Shown: positions 29,946 through 38,348 of the stretch, piece after piece
How the letters are laid out: every line of letters begins with the position of its first letter
Numbering within the stretch: position 1 is the first letter of the stretch
Assembly: GCF_900637185.1 (NCBI RefSeq)
Contig: NZ_LR134352.1
Span: forward strand, 4,206,001-4,270,000
Origin: Nocardia asteroides
Lineage (GTDB): Bacteria > Actinomycetota > Actinomycetes > Mycobacteriales > Mycobacteriaceae
Direction: 5' to 3'
Length of the DNA stretch: 64,000 bases
The notes under the pieces: model-generated
Database searches by the model: none
Told to the model about the DNA's origin: nothing
What the model saw: the letters and a program-made list of their open reading frames with translations, nothing else
Made by a program: the position numbers and the translations under genes

Positions 29946-30316
29946 TCGAGGAAGTGCGGGCAGCTGCGGAAGTCCTCGGCGTCGCAGTCGAGGACGTGGG
30001 TGATCGCGTCGAGGGCGGCGCGGGTGCGGGCCAGCTGGTCGAGGAGGCGGGCACGCTGCTCGTGCAGGACCCGGGTGCGGGTGGCGCGGTCGGGGGTGCC
30101 GGTGAACAGCAGGGCGAGGTCGTCCAGGGACAGTCCGGCCTTCTTGCCCAGGACGATCATGGCGATGGTGTCGAGGTCGGTGTCGCGGTAGCGGCGCCGG
30201 CCCGCCGCGTCGCGGTCGGGGGTGAGCAGACCGCGGTCCTCCCAGTGCCGCAGGACATGGGTGGCCAGGCCGAAGCGGGCCGCGGCCGTGCCGATCGTGG
30301 TGTGCGCACCCGTCAT
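29897..30316 (-). CDS. MerR-family transcriptional regulator
   Basis: A regulator of 139 aa with an N-terminal MerR winged helix (TIGTAAARFGLATHVLRHWE, then RGLLTPDRDAAGRRRYRDTD) and the dimerisation coiled coil (LLDQLARTRAALDAI). The C-terminus has two cysteines (CDAEDFRSCPHF) that could bind metal or sense redox state; the ligand is unknown. It is the second gene of an operon with a methyltransferase (9-bp gap), and a palindrome of the MerR type overlaps that operon's promoter at 30888-30908, so autoregulation is likely. Its 3' end overlaps the convergent UvrA-like gene by 49 bp. Confidence 0.88.
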   Translation of the reverse strand: MTGAHTTIGTAAARFGLATHVLRHWEDRGLLTPDRDAAGRRRYRDTDLDTIAMIVLGKKAGLSLDDLALLFTGTPDRATRTRVLHEQRARLLDQLARTRAALDAITHVLDCDAEDFRSCPHFLDQLAAVRPDPGPPAVT

Positions 30317-30325
30317 CGGTCGAGC

Positions 30326-30871
30326 CTAGGCGGTGGCGCGGTAGCGGGTGACGATCCCGACGGGATGCCACGGGAGGCGCACGGTGGTGGTGTCGACGTG
30401 GCCGAAGTGGGTGCGCAGTGCCCGGCGGTTCGCGCCGGGGCGGGCGAAGCGGAAGTCGTAGACGGTGAGGTGGCCGCCCGGGCGCAGGACCCGGTGCAGT
30501 TCGCGGGCGGCGGCGTCGAGGTCGGGCCATTCGTGCATGCTCAGGCTGGATACCGCCAGATCGATGCCGGCGTCGGGGTAGGGCAGGTCGGTGACGTCGG
30601 CGACGGCGAGGTCGACGGTGTGGCCGGTGAGGTTGCGGTGGGCGATCTCGATCATGTGCGGGGACAGGTCGATGCCGTGCAGGCGCAGGTCGGGTCGGCG
30701 GGTGGCCAAGCGGGACAGCAGCTTTCCGGGGCCGGTGCCGATGTCGACGACGGTGGCGCCGGGTCCGGTCGCGGTGTCGATGTCGGCGGCGATCCGCCGG
30801 TAGAGGCTGCCGAGCAGCCGGGTGGCGCGCTGGTCGTAGCTGGTGCTCTGGGCGTGGTCGAAGGTGGTCAT
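30326..30871 (-). CDS. Class I SAM-dependent methyltransferase
   Basis: A Rossmann-fold methyltransferase of 181 aa of the Methyltransf_11/25 kind. Motif I is VVDIGTGPGKLL (~40), followed by HGIDLSPHMIEIA, the LAVADVTDLPY acidic loop, and a motif IV/post region HEWPDLDAAARELHRVLRPG. The substrate cannot be inferred. It is the first gene of an operon with a MerR regulator. The ATG at 30871 has no Shine-Dalgarno; a -35 TTGACT with a 19-bp spacer and a poor -10 places the RNA start at about the ATG, suggesting a leaderless, MerR-activated message. Confidence 0.85.
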   Translation of the reverse strand: MTTFDHAQSTSYDQRATRLLGSLYRRIAADIDTATGPGATVVDIGTGPGKLLSRLATRRPDLRLHGIDLSPHMIEIAHRNLTGHTVDLAVADVTDLPYPDAGIDLAVSSLSMHEWPDLDAAARELHRVLRPGGHLTVYDFRFARPGANRRALRTHFGHVDTTTVRLPWHPVGIVTRYRATA

Positions 30872-30887
30872 GGGACCACGGTGCCGG

Positions 30888-30908
30888 TTCAGGTCGACCT
30901 GAAGTCAA
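30888..30908 (-). promoter_or_regulatory. MerR-type operator/promoter of the methyltransferase-merR operon
   Basis: TTCAGGTCGACCTGAA (30888-30903) is a perfect 16-bp palindrome. On the minus strand it directly follows a -35 box TTGACT (30903-30908). A 19-bp spacer leads to CACCGT at 30878-30883, a weak -10. A dyad inside an over-long spacer is the classic MerR activation geometry. Confidence 0.75.
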
Positions 30909-30939
30909 GCCCGTGGCGGTGAAACCCGCGGTGTCGCAG

Positions 30940-31725
30940 TCACAGTGGACGCAGGACCACGATGCCCGGGGTGGTGCGGATGTAGTCGGCCAGTGGGGTG
31001 TCGAGCACCTGGTACTCGGCCAGGGAGGACGCGTTGCGGAACACCGGGCCGTCGGCGGTGTGGACGACGATGCCGACATGGGTGACGTCGAGGCCGGCGT
31101 CAGGGGTGTAGGCACCGAGGAAGTCACCGGTGCGCAGGCCCGCGAGCACGCCGTGATCGACGGCGGCCGCCGGGATGTGGGTGATCGCGCGATCGACCAC
31201 GGGCAGGCCGGGCAGGTAGGTGCCGCCGTCGGCCTTGGCGTTGAGGTGCTTGGTGACGGTGACCGCGGCGGGGCTCAGGCTCGCGGTGACATCGGTGGCG
31301 GCGATGCGGCCGGTGTGCGCCCAGTCGGTGAAGAAGTGTTTGCGCCGGGTGAATTCGACGCGGCTGTCGACGTAGCGGGTGGCGACGAGGTTGGCGGTGA
31401 ACTGGTCGCGGTCGGCCGAGCGGGAGGCGGCCTCGAGGTAGTCGAGGTAGGTGAAGCAGTCGACGCGGCGCAGGTCGATCACGAGTTGTTCGGGCTCGGT
31501 GGCCGAGCCGACGAGCATGTTCGCGCCATACGGGGTGCCGAGCAGGTGGGCCGAGAGCCGCGCGAGCAGTTCCGCGCGGCTGATGTCGCCGGATCGGGCG
31601 CGTTCGGCCAGCAGGTCGTCGATCGCGCGGCCGGTGGTGTCGTCGACCGCGGGTGCCGCGAACGCCGGTGCGCTCGGGCCGAGCAGGGCGGCCAGGACGA
31701 GCAGGATCCGGACGATGGTGCGCAA
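30940..31725 (-). CDS. Secreted DUF1460 protein (amidase-like, NlpC/P60-related fold)
   Basis: An exported protein of about 261 aa with an N-terminal signal peptide (IVRILLVLAALL, then a cleavage region PAFAAPA). The mature part matches DUF1460, a papain-like fold described as N-acetylmuramoyl-L-alanine-amidase-like: the catalytic Cys lies in RRVDCFTYLDYLEA and the His in DVTHVGIVVH. Cell-wall muropeptides are the likely substrates, by family. The start is TTG at 31725, chosen because GGGAGG lies 4 nt upstream and because it gives a normal signal peptide; an ATG at 31761 is also open. It is transcribed alone. Confidence 0.75.
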   Translation of the reverse strand: MRTIVRILLVLAALLGPSAPAFAAPAVDDTTGRAIDDLLAERARSGDISRAELLARLSAHLLGTPYGANMLVGSATEPEQLVIDLRRVDCFTYLDYLEAASRSADRDQFTANLVATRYVDSRVEFTRRKHFFTDWAHTGRIAATDVTASLSPAAVTVTKHLNAKADGGTYLPGLPVVDRAITHIPAAAVDHGVLAGLRTGDFLGAYTPDAGLDVTHVGIVVHTADGPVFRNASSLAEYQVLDTPLADYIRTTPGIVVLRPL

Positions 31726-31786
31726 GACGCCTCCCAGCTGATCGGTGCGAGCGGTGTCCACCGTAGTCGACGTCGTGGCGGCGCGG

Positions 31787-32827
31787 TCAGGCGTTCGGGA
31801 CGATGACGGCGCGTCCGGTGATCTGCCCCGCGTGCAGGCGCTCGTAGGCCAGCGGCGCTTCGTCCAGGGCGAAGGTCTCGACGTGGACCGACACCTCGCC
31901 CTGGCGGGCCAGGTCGAGAACTTCGATCAGTTCGGTGCGGGTCCCCCAGTACGGGGAGGTCACGGTGGTTTCGTAGGGCAGGGAACCGAACCCGACGGGC
32001 ACGGTGCCGCCGCCGAGTCCGACGACGGTGATGTCGGCGGCGACACCGGCGGCGGCCGCCGCGGTGGCGGTGGTGGGTGGTGCGCCGACGAAGTCGAGGA
32101 TCACCTGGGCGCCGAGTCCGTCGGTGAGGGTTCGGATGCGTTCGGCCGCACCGGAATCGGACAGGACGGTCTCGTGGGCGCCGACCCGGCGGGCCAGGTC
32201 GAGGCGGTCCTCGGACAGGTCCAGGGCGATGATGCGGGTGGCGGTGAGCGCGCGCAGCAGCTGGATGGCGACGTGCCCGAGCCCGCCGGCACCGATGACG
32301 ACGGTGGTGCTGCCGGGCACGAGTTTGGGCAGCGACAGCGAGATCGCGTGGTACGGGGTGAGTCCGGCGTCGGTGAGCGAGACGTTCTGCACCGGGTCGA
32401 GCTCGCCCAGGGGCACGAGATGACGGGCGTCGTCGACGATCAGGTATTCGGCCATCGCGCCGGGTGCGCCGAGGCCGGGCGGGAAGATGCCGCGTTCCCT
32501 GGCGTGGAGGCAGTAGTTCTCGGCCCCGGTGGCGCACCGGCGGCACCGGCCGCATCCCCACGGCCCGTACACGGCCATCATGGCGCCGATCTCGACACCC
32601 TCGACCCCGGCGCCGAGGGCGGCGACCCGGCCCGCGCCTTCGTGACCCAGGGTCAGCGGCAGCGGGAAGCCGAGTTGATCGGCGGGCATCTCCATCACGG
32701 CGATGTCGGAGTGGCAGACTCCGGCGGCGGTGACCTGCAACAGCACCTGGCCCGGGCCTGGTTCCGGATCGGGGACGGTGACGACTTCGGGCGCGGAGCC
32801 GGGAGTGCGGTACTGGACGGCCTGCAC
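31787..32827 (-). CDS. Zinc-dependent alcohol dehydrogenase (MDR superfamily)
   Basis: An NAD(P)-dependent alcohol dehydrogenase of 346 aa. The catalytic zinc site has GVCHSDIAVME and GHEGAG. The structural zinc loop has four cysteines in CGRCRRCATGAENYC, and the coenzyme site is VVIGAGGLGHVAIQLL followed by the acidic IALDLSEDR, favouring NAD. The start is GTG at 32827 with GGGAGG 5 nt upstream; an ATG at 32842 would swallow that ribosome binding site. It diverges from a second MDR dehydrogenase (33045) across 217 bp. The substrate is unknown; the tetrad of cysteines and overall pattern resemble broad-range aliphatic or aryl alcohol dehydrogenases. Confidence 0.88.
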   Translation of the reverse strand: MQAVQYRTPGSAPEVVTVPDPEPGPGQVLLQVTAAGVCHSDIAVMEMPADQLGFPLPLTLGHEGAGRVAALGAGVEGVEIGAMMAVYGPWGCGRCRRCATGAENYCLHARERGIFPPGLGAPGAMAEYLIVDDARHLVPLGELDPVQNVSLTDAGLTPYHAISLSLPKLVPGSTTVVIGAGGLGHVAIQLLRALTATRIIALDLSEDRLDLARRVGAHETVLSDSGAAERIRTLTDGLGAQVILDFVGAPPTTATAAAAAGVAADITVVGLGGGTVPVGFGSLPYETTVTSPYWGTRTELIEVLDLARQGEVSVHVETFALDEAPLAYERLHAGQITGRAVIVPNA

Positions 32828-33044
32828 GGGTACCTCCCACATCGAGGGTGGACTGCGGTGTCGGCGAGCTCGCTCGATCGTCGCAGCAGTTCCGGGGCGA
32901 TTGCAAGCGATTCGCGATCTCGGCGATGCTGTGCGGGAGGGCTGGATTCGCGTACCGTTGGCGCAGGTAGTCCGCCTCTGTGGCGGATTCGCGCGGAAGT
33001 TGCTCGTTCGACTCATCGCCGGGTGCGGCGGAAGGGAAACCGAG

Positions 33045-34094
33045 ATGCGTGCTCTGACCGTTGTTCCGAATCAGCCGGGATCGTTGCGCGTGGAGGATGT
33101 GCCCGATCCGGTGGCCGCACCGGACGAGTTGCTCGTCGAGGCGATCGCGCTGGGGATCTGCGGCACCGATCGCGAGATCGCCGAGGGCCTCTACGGGTGG
33201 GCGCCGCCGGGGCGGGACCGGCTGATCCTGGGGCACGAGTCGCTGGGCCGGGTGCGCACCGCGCCGGACGGAAGCGGTTTCACGGAGGGCGATCTGGTGG
33301 TCGGGATCGTGCGCAGGCCCGACCCGGTGCCGTGTGGCGCGTGTGCGCGCGGCGAGTTCGACATGTGCCGCAACGGGCGCTATGTGGAGCGCGGGATCAA
33401 GGAGATCGACGGGTTCGGGTCGAGCGCGTGGGTGATCCCGGTCGACTACGCGGTGCGCCTGGATCCGTCGCTGGCCCAGGTGGGGGTGTTGATGGAGCCG
33501 ACGACGGTGGTGGCCAAGGCGTGGGATCAGATCGAGAAGATCAACGGGCGGGCCTGGTTCGATCCGAAGACGGTGCTGGTCACCGGCGCCGGGCCGATCG
33601 GGCTGCTGGCGGCGATGCTCGGCGCGCAGCGGGGACTGGACGTGCATGTGCTCGACCGCACCACCGAGGGACCCAAGCCGGGGCTGGTGCGCGATCTCGG
33701 CGGCACCTTCCACATGGGGTCGGCCGCGGCGGTGGCGGAGAAGATCGATCCGGATGTGGTGATCGAGGCGACGGGGTCACCGGCGGTGGCGTTGCAGGCC
33801 GCCGAGATCAACAATCCCGGGGTGATCGTGTGCCTGACCGGGGTGTCCTCGCCCGGGAACGACGCCGAGGTCGATGTGGGTGCGCTGAACCGGAACATCG
33901 TGCTGGACAACGCGGTGGTGTTCGGGTCGGTCAACGCCAACCGCCACCACTACGAGCTGGCGGCCGAAGCGCTGGCCAAGGCCGATCCGGCGTGGCTGGA
34001 TCGGCTGATCACCCGGCGGCTGCCGTTGGAGCGGGCGCTCGAGGCGTTCGAGCCGGGTGATCACGCCGATATCAAGGTCGTGGTCGACCTCTGA
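33045..34094 (+). CDS. Glucose 1-dehydrogenase-like MDR oxidoreductase
   Basis: A medium-chain dehydrogenase of 349 aa. The catalytic zinc region has GICGTDREI and LGHESLGRV. The second cysteine cluster CGACARGEFDMC and the following GYVERG-like YVERGIKEIDGFGS are typical of the glucose/threonine dehydrogenase branch, as are EPTTVVAKAWDQI and the C-terminal NANRHHYELA. The nucleotide site is VLVTGAGPIGLLAAMLG. The expected reaction is NAD(P)-dependent oxidation of glucose or another aldose at C1, by family. The start is ATG at 33045 after GGAAGGGAAACCGAG. It diverges from the alcohol dehydrogenase and ends 3 bp from the convergent FrnE-like gene. Confidence 0.85.
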   Translation: MRALTVVPNQPGSLRVEDVPDPVAAPDELLVEAIALGICGTDREIAEGLYGWAPPGRDRLILGHESLGRVRTAPDGSGFTEGDLVVGIVRRPDPVPCGACARGEFDMCRNGRYVERGIKEIDGFGSSAWVIPVDYAVRLDPSLAQVGVLMEPTTVVAKAWDQIEKINGRAWFDPKTVLVTGAGPIGLLAAMLGAQRGLDVHVLDRTTEGPKPGLVRDLGGTFHMGSAAAVAEKIDPDVVIEATGSPAVALQAAEINNPGVIVCLTGVSSPGNDAEVDVGALNRNIVLDNAVVFGSVNANRHHYELAAEALAKADPAWLDRLITRRLPLERALEAFEPGDHADIKVVVDL

Positions 34095-34097
34095 GGG

Positions 34098-34805
34098 TCA
34101 GACCGGGCAGCCGTCGGGGCCGCAGGTCTCGCCCTCGGCGACGGTCACCAGCGGTGCCGGGCGGTCGTTCCACGCGGTGGTCAGCGCCTGGGTGAAGACC
34201 TCGGCGGGCTGGGCGCCGGAGACCGCGTATTTGCTGTCGAAGACGAAGAACGGCACGCCGGTCGCGCCGAGCTGGGCGGCTTCGCGTTCGTCGCGGCGCA
34301 CGTCCTCGGCGTAGGCCCGCGGGTCGGCCAGGACGTCGCGCACGGCGGTCTCGTCGAGGCCGGCGCGGACCGCGAGGGTGACGAGGCGTTCGGTGTCGGC
34401 GAAGACGGGCTCGGATTCGGCGAAGTTGCCCGCGTAGAGGGCGTCCAGCAGCGCTTCCTGCTTGCCCTGCTCGAGGGCGAAGTGCAGCAGCCGGTGCATG
34501 TCGAAGCTGTTGCCGTAGTCGCGGCCGCTGGTCTGGTAGGGCAGGCCGAGCTGGGCGGCCTGGGCGCCGATGGCGCGCTCGTTGGCGGCGGCCTGGTCGA
34601 CGCTGATGCCGTATTTGGCGGCGATGCGCGGGATCACGGGCCCGGTCTCGTCGGTGGGCAGGCTGGGGTCGAGTTCGAAGGAACGGTGCACGACCTCGAC
34701 CTGGTCGCGGTGCTCGAACCCGGCCAGTGCTTCCTCGAAGCGGGCCTTGCCCAGGTAGCAGAACGGGCAGTTGATGTCGGTCCAGATCTCTACTCTGGTG
34801 GTCAA
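34098..34805 (-). CDS. FrnE-like DsbA-family oxidoreductase
   Basis: A cytoplasmic thioredoxin-fold protein of 235 aa (no signal peptide). The N-terminal active site is DINCPFCYLGKARFEEAL, and the middle holds the helical insert with YGNSFDMHRLLHFA. GVPFFVFDSKYAVSGAQP is the cis-Pro region. The C-terminus adds CGPDGC, the extra CxxxxC pair that marks the FrnE subgroup (polyketide-linked FrnE and the Deinococcus stress protein). It probably handles disulfides or isomerises small molecules under oxidative stress. The start is TTG at 34805, supported by GGAGG 5 nt upstream. It is convergent with the glucose dehydrogenase gene. Confidence 0.88.
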   Translation of the reverse strand: MTTRVEIWTDINCPFCYLGKARFEEALAGFEHRDQVEVVHRSFELDPSLPTDETGPVIPRIAAKYGISVDQAAANERAIGAQAAQLGLPYQTSGRDYGNSFDMHRLLHFALEQGKQEALLDALYAGNFAESEPVFADTERLVTLAVRAGLDETAVRDVLADPRAYAEDVRRDEREAAQLGATGVPFFVFDSKYAVSGAQPAEVFTQALTTAWNDRPAPLVTVAEGETCGPDGCPV

Positions 34806-34921
34806 GCGGGCCTCCGCACATATCTGGACAGGCGTTCAAATTTCGTGGGGTGCAACGCCGGCGACGGTGCCGCTATTCCCCGGCACGTCCGGGCACGACA
34901 GGACGAGCACGAAGGAATCCG

Positions 34922-35677
34922 ATGACGGTGCAGCGACGGAGGGGGTGGGTGCCGGTGTCCGAGGGATTGACGGCGCCGCGCGCGGTAGCCGGACTGTGGG
35001 CGGTGCGGCACGCGCAGAGCGCGGCCAACGCCTGGTACGCGGACCCGGCCACCGAACTGCGCCCGATGCGCGGCACCGACGCCGGCATGGACCTCACCGA
35101 GTACGGACGATGGCAGGCTCGACGCCTGGGCGACTGGCTGGCCGGGCTGGCTGCCGCCCAGCAACCACAACTGGTGGTCTGCTCCCCCTATCTGCGCACC
35201 CGGCTCACCTGGGCGGTGATGGCCGAGGCCGCGGCCACCGGCAACCGGCATCTGCGCCCGATCCGCACCCTGGTCGACGAGCGGCTGCGCGACCGCGAGA
35301 TGGGCGTGTTCGAACTGCACCCGTACAAGGCGATCCGCCGGCGCTCCCCTGAGGAAGCCGCCCGCCGCGAACGGGTCGGCAACTGGGTCTACCGGCCGCC
35401 GGGTGGGGAGTCGCTGGCCGATGTGGCGGTACGGGTACGCAGCTTCCTCGACGAACTCGACGTGGTCGCGGCCGGACAGCAGGTGCTGGTGGTGACCCAC
35501 GACGCGGTGGTGCTGTCGATGCGCTACGTCCTCGAGGGCATGGGCGCGCCGGTGCCCGACTCGCTCGAGCCGGTGCCCAACGCGTCGGTGTCGCAATGGC
35601 GGCGGGACGGGTCGCGGCTGCAGCTGCGGGTGTGGGGCGAGGTGGGGCACCTGACGGGCGCCGAGCAGGCGGGCTGA
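34922..35677 (+). CDS. Histidine phosphatase family protein
   Basis: A phosphatase of 251 aa of the branch-1 histidine phosphatase (phosphoglycerate mutase) superfamily. The catalytic RHG-type motif is LWAVRHAQSAAN near residue 30. The acid/base Glu lies in LRDREMGVFE, the second His in VLVVTHDAVVLSMRY, and a substrate-loop Arg in SPYLRTRLTW. The substrate is unknown: the family covers sugar phosphates, nucleotides and phosphoproteins. The start is ATG at 34922 after GAAGGA. The antiporter gene follows 49 bp downstream on the same strand and may be co-transcribed. Confidence 0.85.
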   Translation: MTVQRRRGWVPVSEGLTAPRAVAGLWAVRHAQSAANAWYADPATELRPMRGTDAGMDLTEYGRWQARRLGDWLAGLAAAQQPQLVVCSPYLRTRLTWAVMAEAAATGNRHLRPIRTLVDERLRDREMGVFELHPYKAIRRRSPEEAARRERVGNWVYRPPGGESLADVAVRVRSFLDELDVVAAGQQVLVVTHDAVVLSMRYVLEGMGAPVPDSLEPVPNASVSQWRRDGSRLQLRVWGEVGHLTGAEQAG

Positions 35678-35726
35678 GCGTCCCCCGGCGCCGCGGTGCG
35701 GTCGCGGTGCCGGCGGCGATGGAAGA

Positions 35727-37592
35727 ATGCTGCTCGTGCATGTGGCGATCGGCTTGGTGGTACTCGTGGGCTCCGCGGCCGCGCTGGCGGCGCTGGCGCG
35801 GCGGTTCGGGGTGTCCGAGCCGCTGGTGCTGACGCTGGCGGGGGTCGCGGCCTCCTATCTGCCGATGGTGCCGCAGGTGCACCTCGAACCGGAGGTGGTG
35901 CTGCTCGGTCTGCTGCCGCCGCTGCTGTACACCGCCGCGCTGCGCACCTCGCTCGTCGACTTCAAGGACAACCTGCGCACGATCGCCTCGCTGTCGGTGG
36001 GCCTGGTGCTGTTCACCACGTTCGCGGTGGCGCTGGTGGCGTGGTGGCTGCTGCCGGTGCCGTTCGCGGCGGCGGTGGCGCTGGGCGCGGTGGTCGCTCC
36101 GCCGGACGCGGTCGCGGCGACGGCGATCGCGCGGCGCACCGGTATGCCGCGCAGCATCGTGACCGTGCTCGAGGACGAGTCGCTGTTCAACGACGCGACC
36201 GCGCTGGTGTCGCTGCGCGGGGCGATCGCCGCCATGGCGGGCGCGGTGACGGTGTGGCAGATCGGCGGGGACTTCCTGCTGGCCGCGGTCGGCGGCGCGG
36301 TGATCGGCGGTGTGATCGCGGCGCTGCTGGTGCTGCTGCGCAAGCGGATCCACGACCCGGTCCTGGACACCACGGCCTCGCTGCTGGCGCCGTTCGTGGC
36401 GTACCTGCCCGCCGAGCACTTCCATGCCTCCGGGGTGATCGCGGTGGTGACGTGCGGGATGATCCTGGGTCACGGCGCCCAGCGCTGGCAGGGCGCGGCC
36501 TCGCGGGTCGCGGAGACGACGAACTGGCGCACCATCCAGTTCATTCTGGAGAGCGCGGTCTTCCTGGTCATCGGCCTGCAGGTGCGCTGGATCGTCGAGG
36601 GCGCGTGGAGCAGCGGGCTCGACCACACCACCTTGCTGATCGCCGCGGCCGCGGTGCTGGCGGCGGTGATGCTGGCCCGCCCGATCTGGGTGTGCACCCC
36701 GGTGCTGGTGGCCCGGCTGTTCGGGCGCGCGACCGAGCCGCTCGGTCATGCCGCGGTGGTGTCGTGGGCGGGCATGCGCGGGGTGGTGACCCTGGCCGCG
36801 GTGCTGCTGCTACCCGCCTCGACACCGCAGCTGCCGGTGCTGGAACTGCTGGCGCTGGTGGTGGTCGGTGGCACGCTGCTGGTGCAGGGCACCTCGCTGC
36901 CGTGGCTGGTCCGGCTGCTGCGGCTGCGCGGTCCCAGTCGCGCCGAGGACGCGCTGGCGAAAGCCGATCTGCTGCAACAGGCTTCGAGCGCGGGCCTGGC
37001 CGAGCTGGACAAGCGGATCGGCCCGGACACCCCCGAGCCGGTGATCGAATCGCTGCGTCAGCGGCTGGTGTGGCGTACCAACGCGGCCTGGGAGCGCCTG
37101 GGCAGGCCCGAGGCCGAGGTGGTGACCCCGACCGCGGAGTACCGGCGGCTACGGCTGGCGATGCTGGGCGCCGAACGCGACGCGGTGCTGCGGGTCCGCG
37201 ACGCCGGATCGGTGGACTACGAGGTGCTGCAGCATGTGCTGGCGCGGCTGGATCTCGAGGAATCGATGATCGACCGGTTCGACGAGGCCGATTTCGAACC
37301 GCGCACCGAGCCGCTGACCGGCGCCACGTCCGCGGAGGGCTGCGCGCATCTGGAGCAGGCGCCGCTGCTGCGCGAGCCCGACGAGGAGCTGGTGTGCCGG
37401 GAGTGTGTGGCGCAGGGGCTGACGTGGGTGCATCTGCGGATGTGTACCGAGTGCGGCAACATCGGCTGCTGTGAGTCCTCGCTGGGTGATCACGCGAGCG
37501 CGCATTTCCGGTCGGCGGCGCATCCGGTGATGCGCAGTGTGGAGCCGGGCGAGGTGTGGCGCTGGTGCTATGTGGACGAGGTGCTGGGCTGA
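35727..37592 (+). CDS. CPA1 Na+/H+ antiporter fused to a UBP-type zinc finger
   Basis: A membrane protein of 621 aa. Residues ~1-400 are a CPA1 cation/proton antiporter with about 12 helices. The exchange-site helices are visible: VVAPPDAVAATAIARR, and VLEDESLFNDATALV with the Asn-Asp pair. Residues ~400-530 form a cytoplasmic helical region. Residues ~535-621 are a UBP zinc finger: CAHL, CRECVAQGLTWVHLRMCTEC, NIGCCESS, then spaced histidines in GDHASAHFRSAAHPV and a closing EVWRWCYVDE. UBP fingers bind the free C-terminal Gly-Gly tail of ubiquitin in eukaryotes. Bacteria like this lack ubiquitin, so the ligand is unknown. The start is ATG at 35727 behind GGAAGA. The end overlaps the convergent TetR gene by 25 bp. 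Confidence 0.9.
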   Translation: MLLVHVAIGLVVLVGSAAALAALARRFGVSEPLVLTLAGVAASYLPMVPQVHLEPEVVLLGLLPPLLYTAALRTSLVDFKDNLRTIASLSVGLVLFTTFAVALVAWWLLPVPFAAAVALGAVVAPPDAVAATAIARRTGMPRSIVTVLEDESLFNDATALVSLRGAIAAMAGAVTVWQIGGDFLLAAVGGAVIGGVIAALLVLLRKRIHDPVLDTTASLLAPFVAYLPAEHFHASGVIAVVTCGMILGHGAQRWQGAASRVAETTNWRTIQFILESAVFLVIGLQVRWIVEGAWSSGLDHTTLLIAAAAVLAAVMLARPIWVCTPVLVARLFGRATEPLGHAAVVSWAGMRGVVTLAAVLLLPASTPQLPVLELLALVVVGGTLLVQGTSLPWLVRLLRLRGPSRAEDALAKADLLQQASSAGLAELDKRIGPDTPEPVIESLRQRLVWRTNAAWERLGRPEAEVVTPTAEYRRLRLAMLGAERDAVLRVRDAGSVDYEVLQHVLARLDLEESMIDRFDEADFEPRTEPLTGATSAEGCAHLEQAPLLREPDEELVCRECVAQGLTWVHLRMCTECGNIGCCESSLGDHASAHFRSAAHPVMRSVEPGEVWRWCYVDEVLG

Positions 37593-38134
37593 CGGCGGTG
37601 TGAGTAGATCAGCCGCGCGTATTCGGCGAGCAGCCGGTCCAGTTCGGTGGGTTCGCCGGTCGCGGCGAGCTGCTGGTAGCCGATCAGCATGGCCATGCCG
37701 AGTTCGGTGACGACGCCGGCGGTGTCGCTGTCGTCGACGACGCTGTCGATCACGCGGTAGACCGTACGCCTGCGGGATTCGTCGACCCGTTTGACCGTCA
37801 CGTGCACCGATTCGTCGTTGGCCGCCCAGGCGCGCAGCGCGGCTTCGGCGCTGTGCTCGAGTCCGCCGGCCAGTGCCGACATGGCCCGCACGTCGGCGTC
37901 GGGGTCGCCGTGGCCCACGTCGAGCGCGCGTAGCTCGATCATCTGCCGGTTCTCCCAGTGTTCGAGCAGGGTGTCGACGAATCCCTGCCACGACCCGAAG
38001 TGGTGGTAGAACGAGCCGCTGGTGACCCCGAGGCGACGGCACAGCACCCCGATGTTGAGACCTTTGAAGCCGAACTCGGCGAGCACCGCCACGGCGGTGT
38101 CGTAGTACTGCTCCTTGGTGACCACTCGGGACAT
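37568..38134 (-). CDS. TetR-family transcriptional regulator
   Basis: A regulator of 188 aa with an N-terminal TetR HTH: TKEQYYDTAVAVLAEFGFKG, NIGVLCRRLGVTSGSFYHHF and a Trp-rich GSWQGFVDTLLEHW. The ligand domain has no assigned family. It overlaps the 3' end of the antiporter gene by 25 bp (tail to tail) and diverges from another TetR gene across 214 bp. A spaced dyad (CTGTTCG ... CGAACAG, 38147-38181) just upstream may be its own operator. Its targets cannot be told from sequence. Confidence 0.85.
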   Translation of the reverse strand: MSRVVTKEQYYDTAVAVLAEFGFKGLNIGVLCRRLGVTSGSFYHHFGSWQGFVDTLLEHWENRQMIELRALDVGHGDPDADVRAMSALAGGLEHSAEAALRAWAANDESVHVTVKRVDESRRRTVYRVIDSVVDDSDTAGVVTELGMAMLIGYQQLAATGEPTELDRLLAEYARLIYSHRRQPSTSST

Positions 38135-38146
38135 CGCGATGCCGTT

Positions 38147-38181
38147 CTGTTCGTGCGGACAGGGCCGAAGAATGCGAACAG
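38147..38181. promoter_or_regulatory. Spaced dyad upstream of the TetR gene at 37568
   Basis: CTGTTCG (38147-38153) and CGAACAG (38175-38181) are perfect 7-bp complements 21 bp apart, starting 13 bp before the TetR ATG. The long spacing makes this a weaker operator candidate than the site at 38317. Confidence 0.3.
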
Positions 38182-38316
38182 TACCCGATTCTCACAACCC
38201 CTCGCGCGGACGTAACGAGGTCTACGATGCGCCCGAATCGATCGCGCTCAGACCGAAATACCAAGTGCTGGAACATAATACGTGGACAACGACCTGTAGG
38301 AAGCACCCGGATGGAA

Positions 38317-38338
38317 TTACAGAGCAGACGCTCTGTAA
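38317..38338. promoter_or_regulatory. Operator of the TetR/enoyl-CoA hydratase operon
   Basis: TTACAGAGC-N4-GCTCTGTAA is a perfect 9-bp dyad over 22 bp, ending 10 bp before the ATG at 38349. Size and position are those of a TetR autoregulatory operator that would cover the transcription start. Confidence 0.7.
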
Positions 38339-38348
38339 ACTTTTGTTC

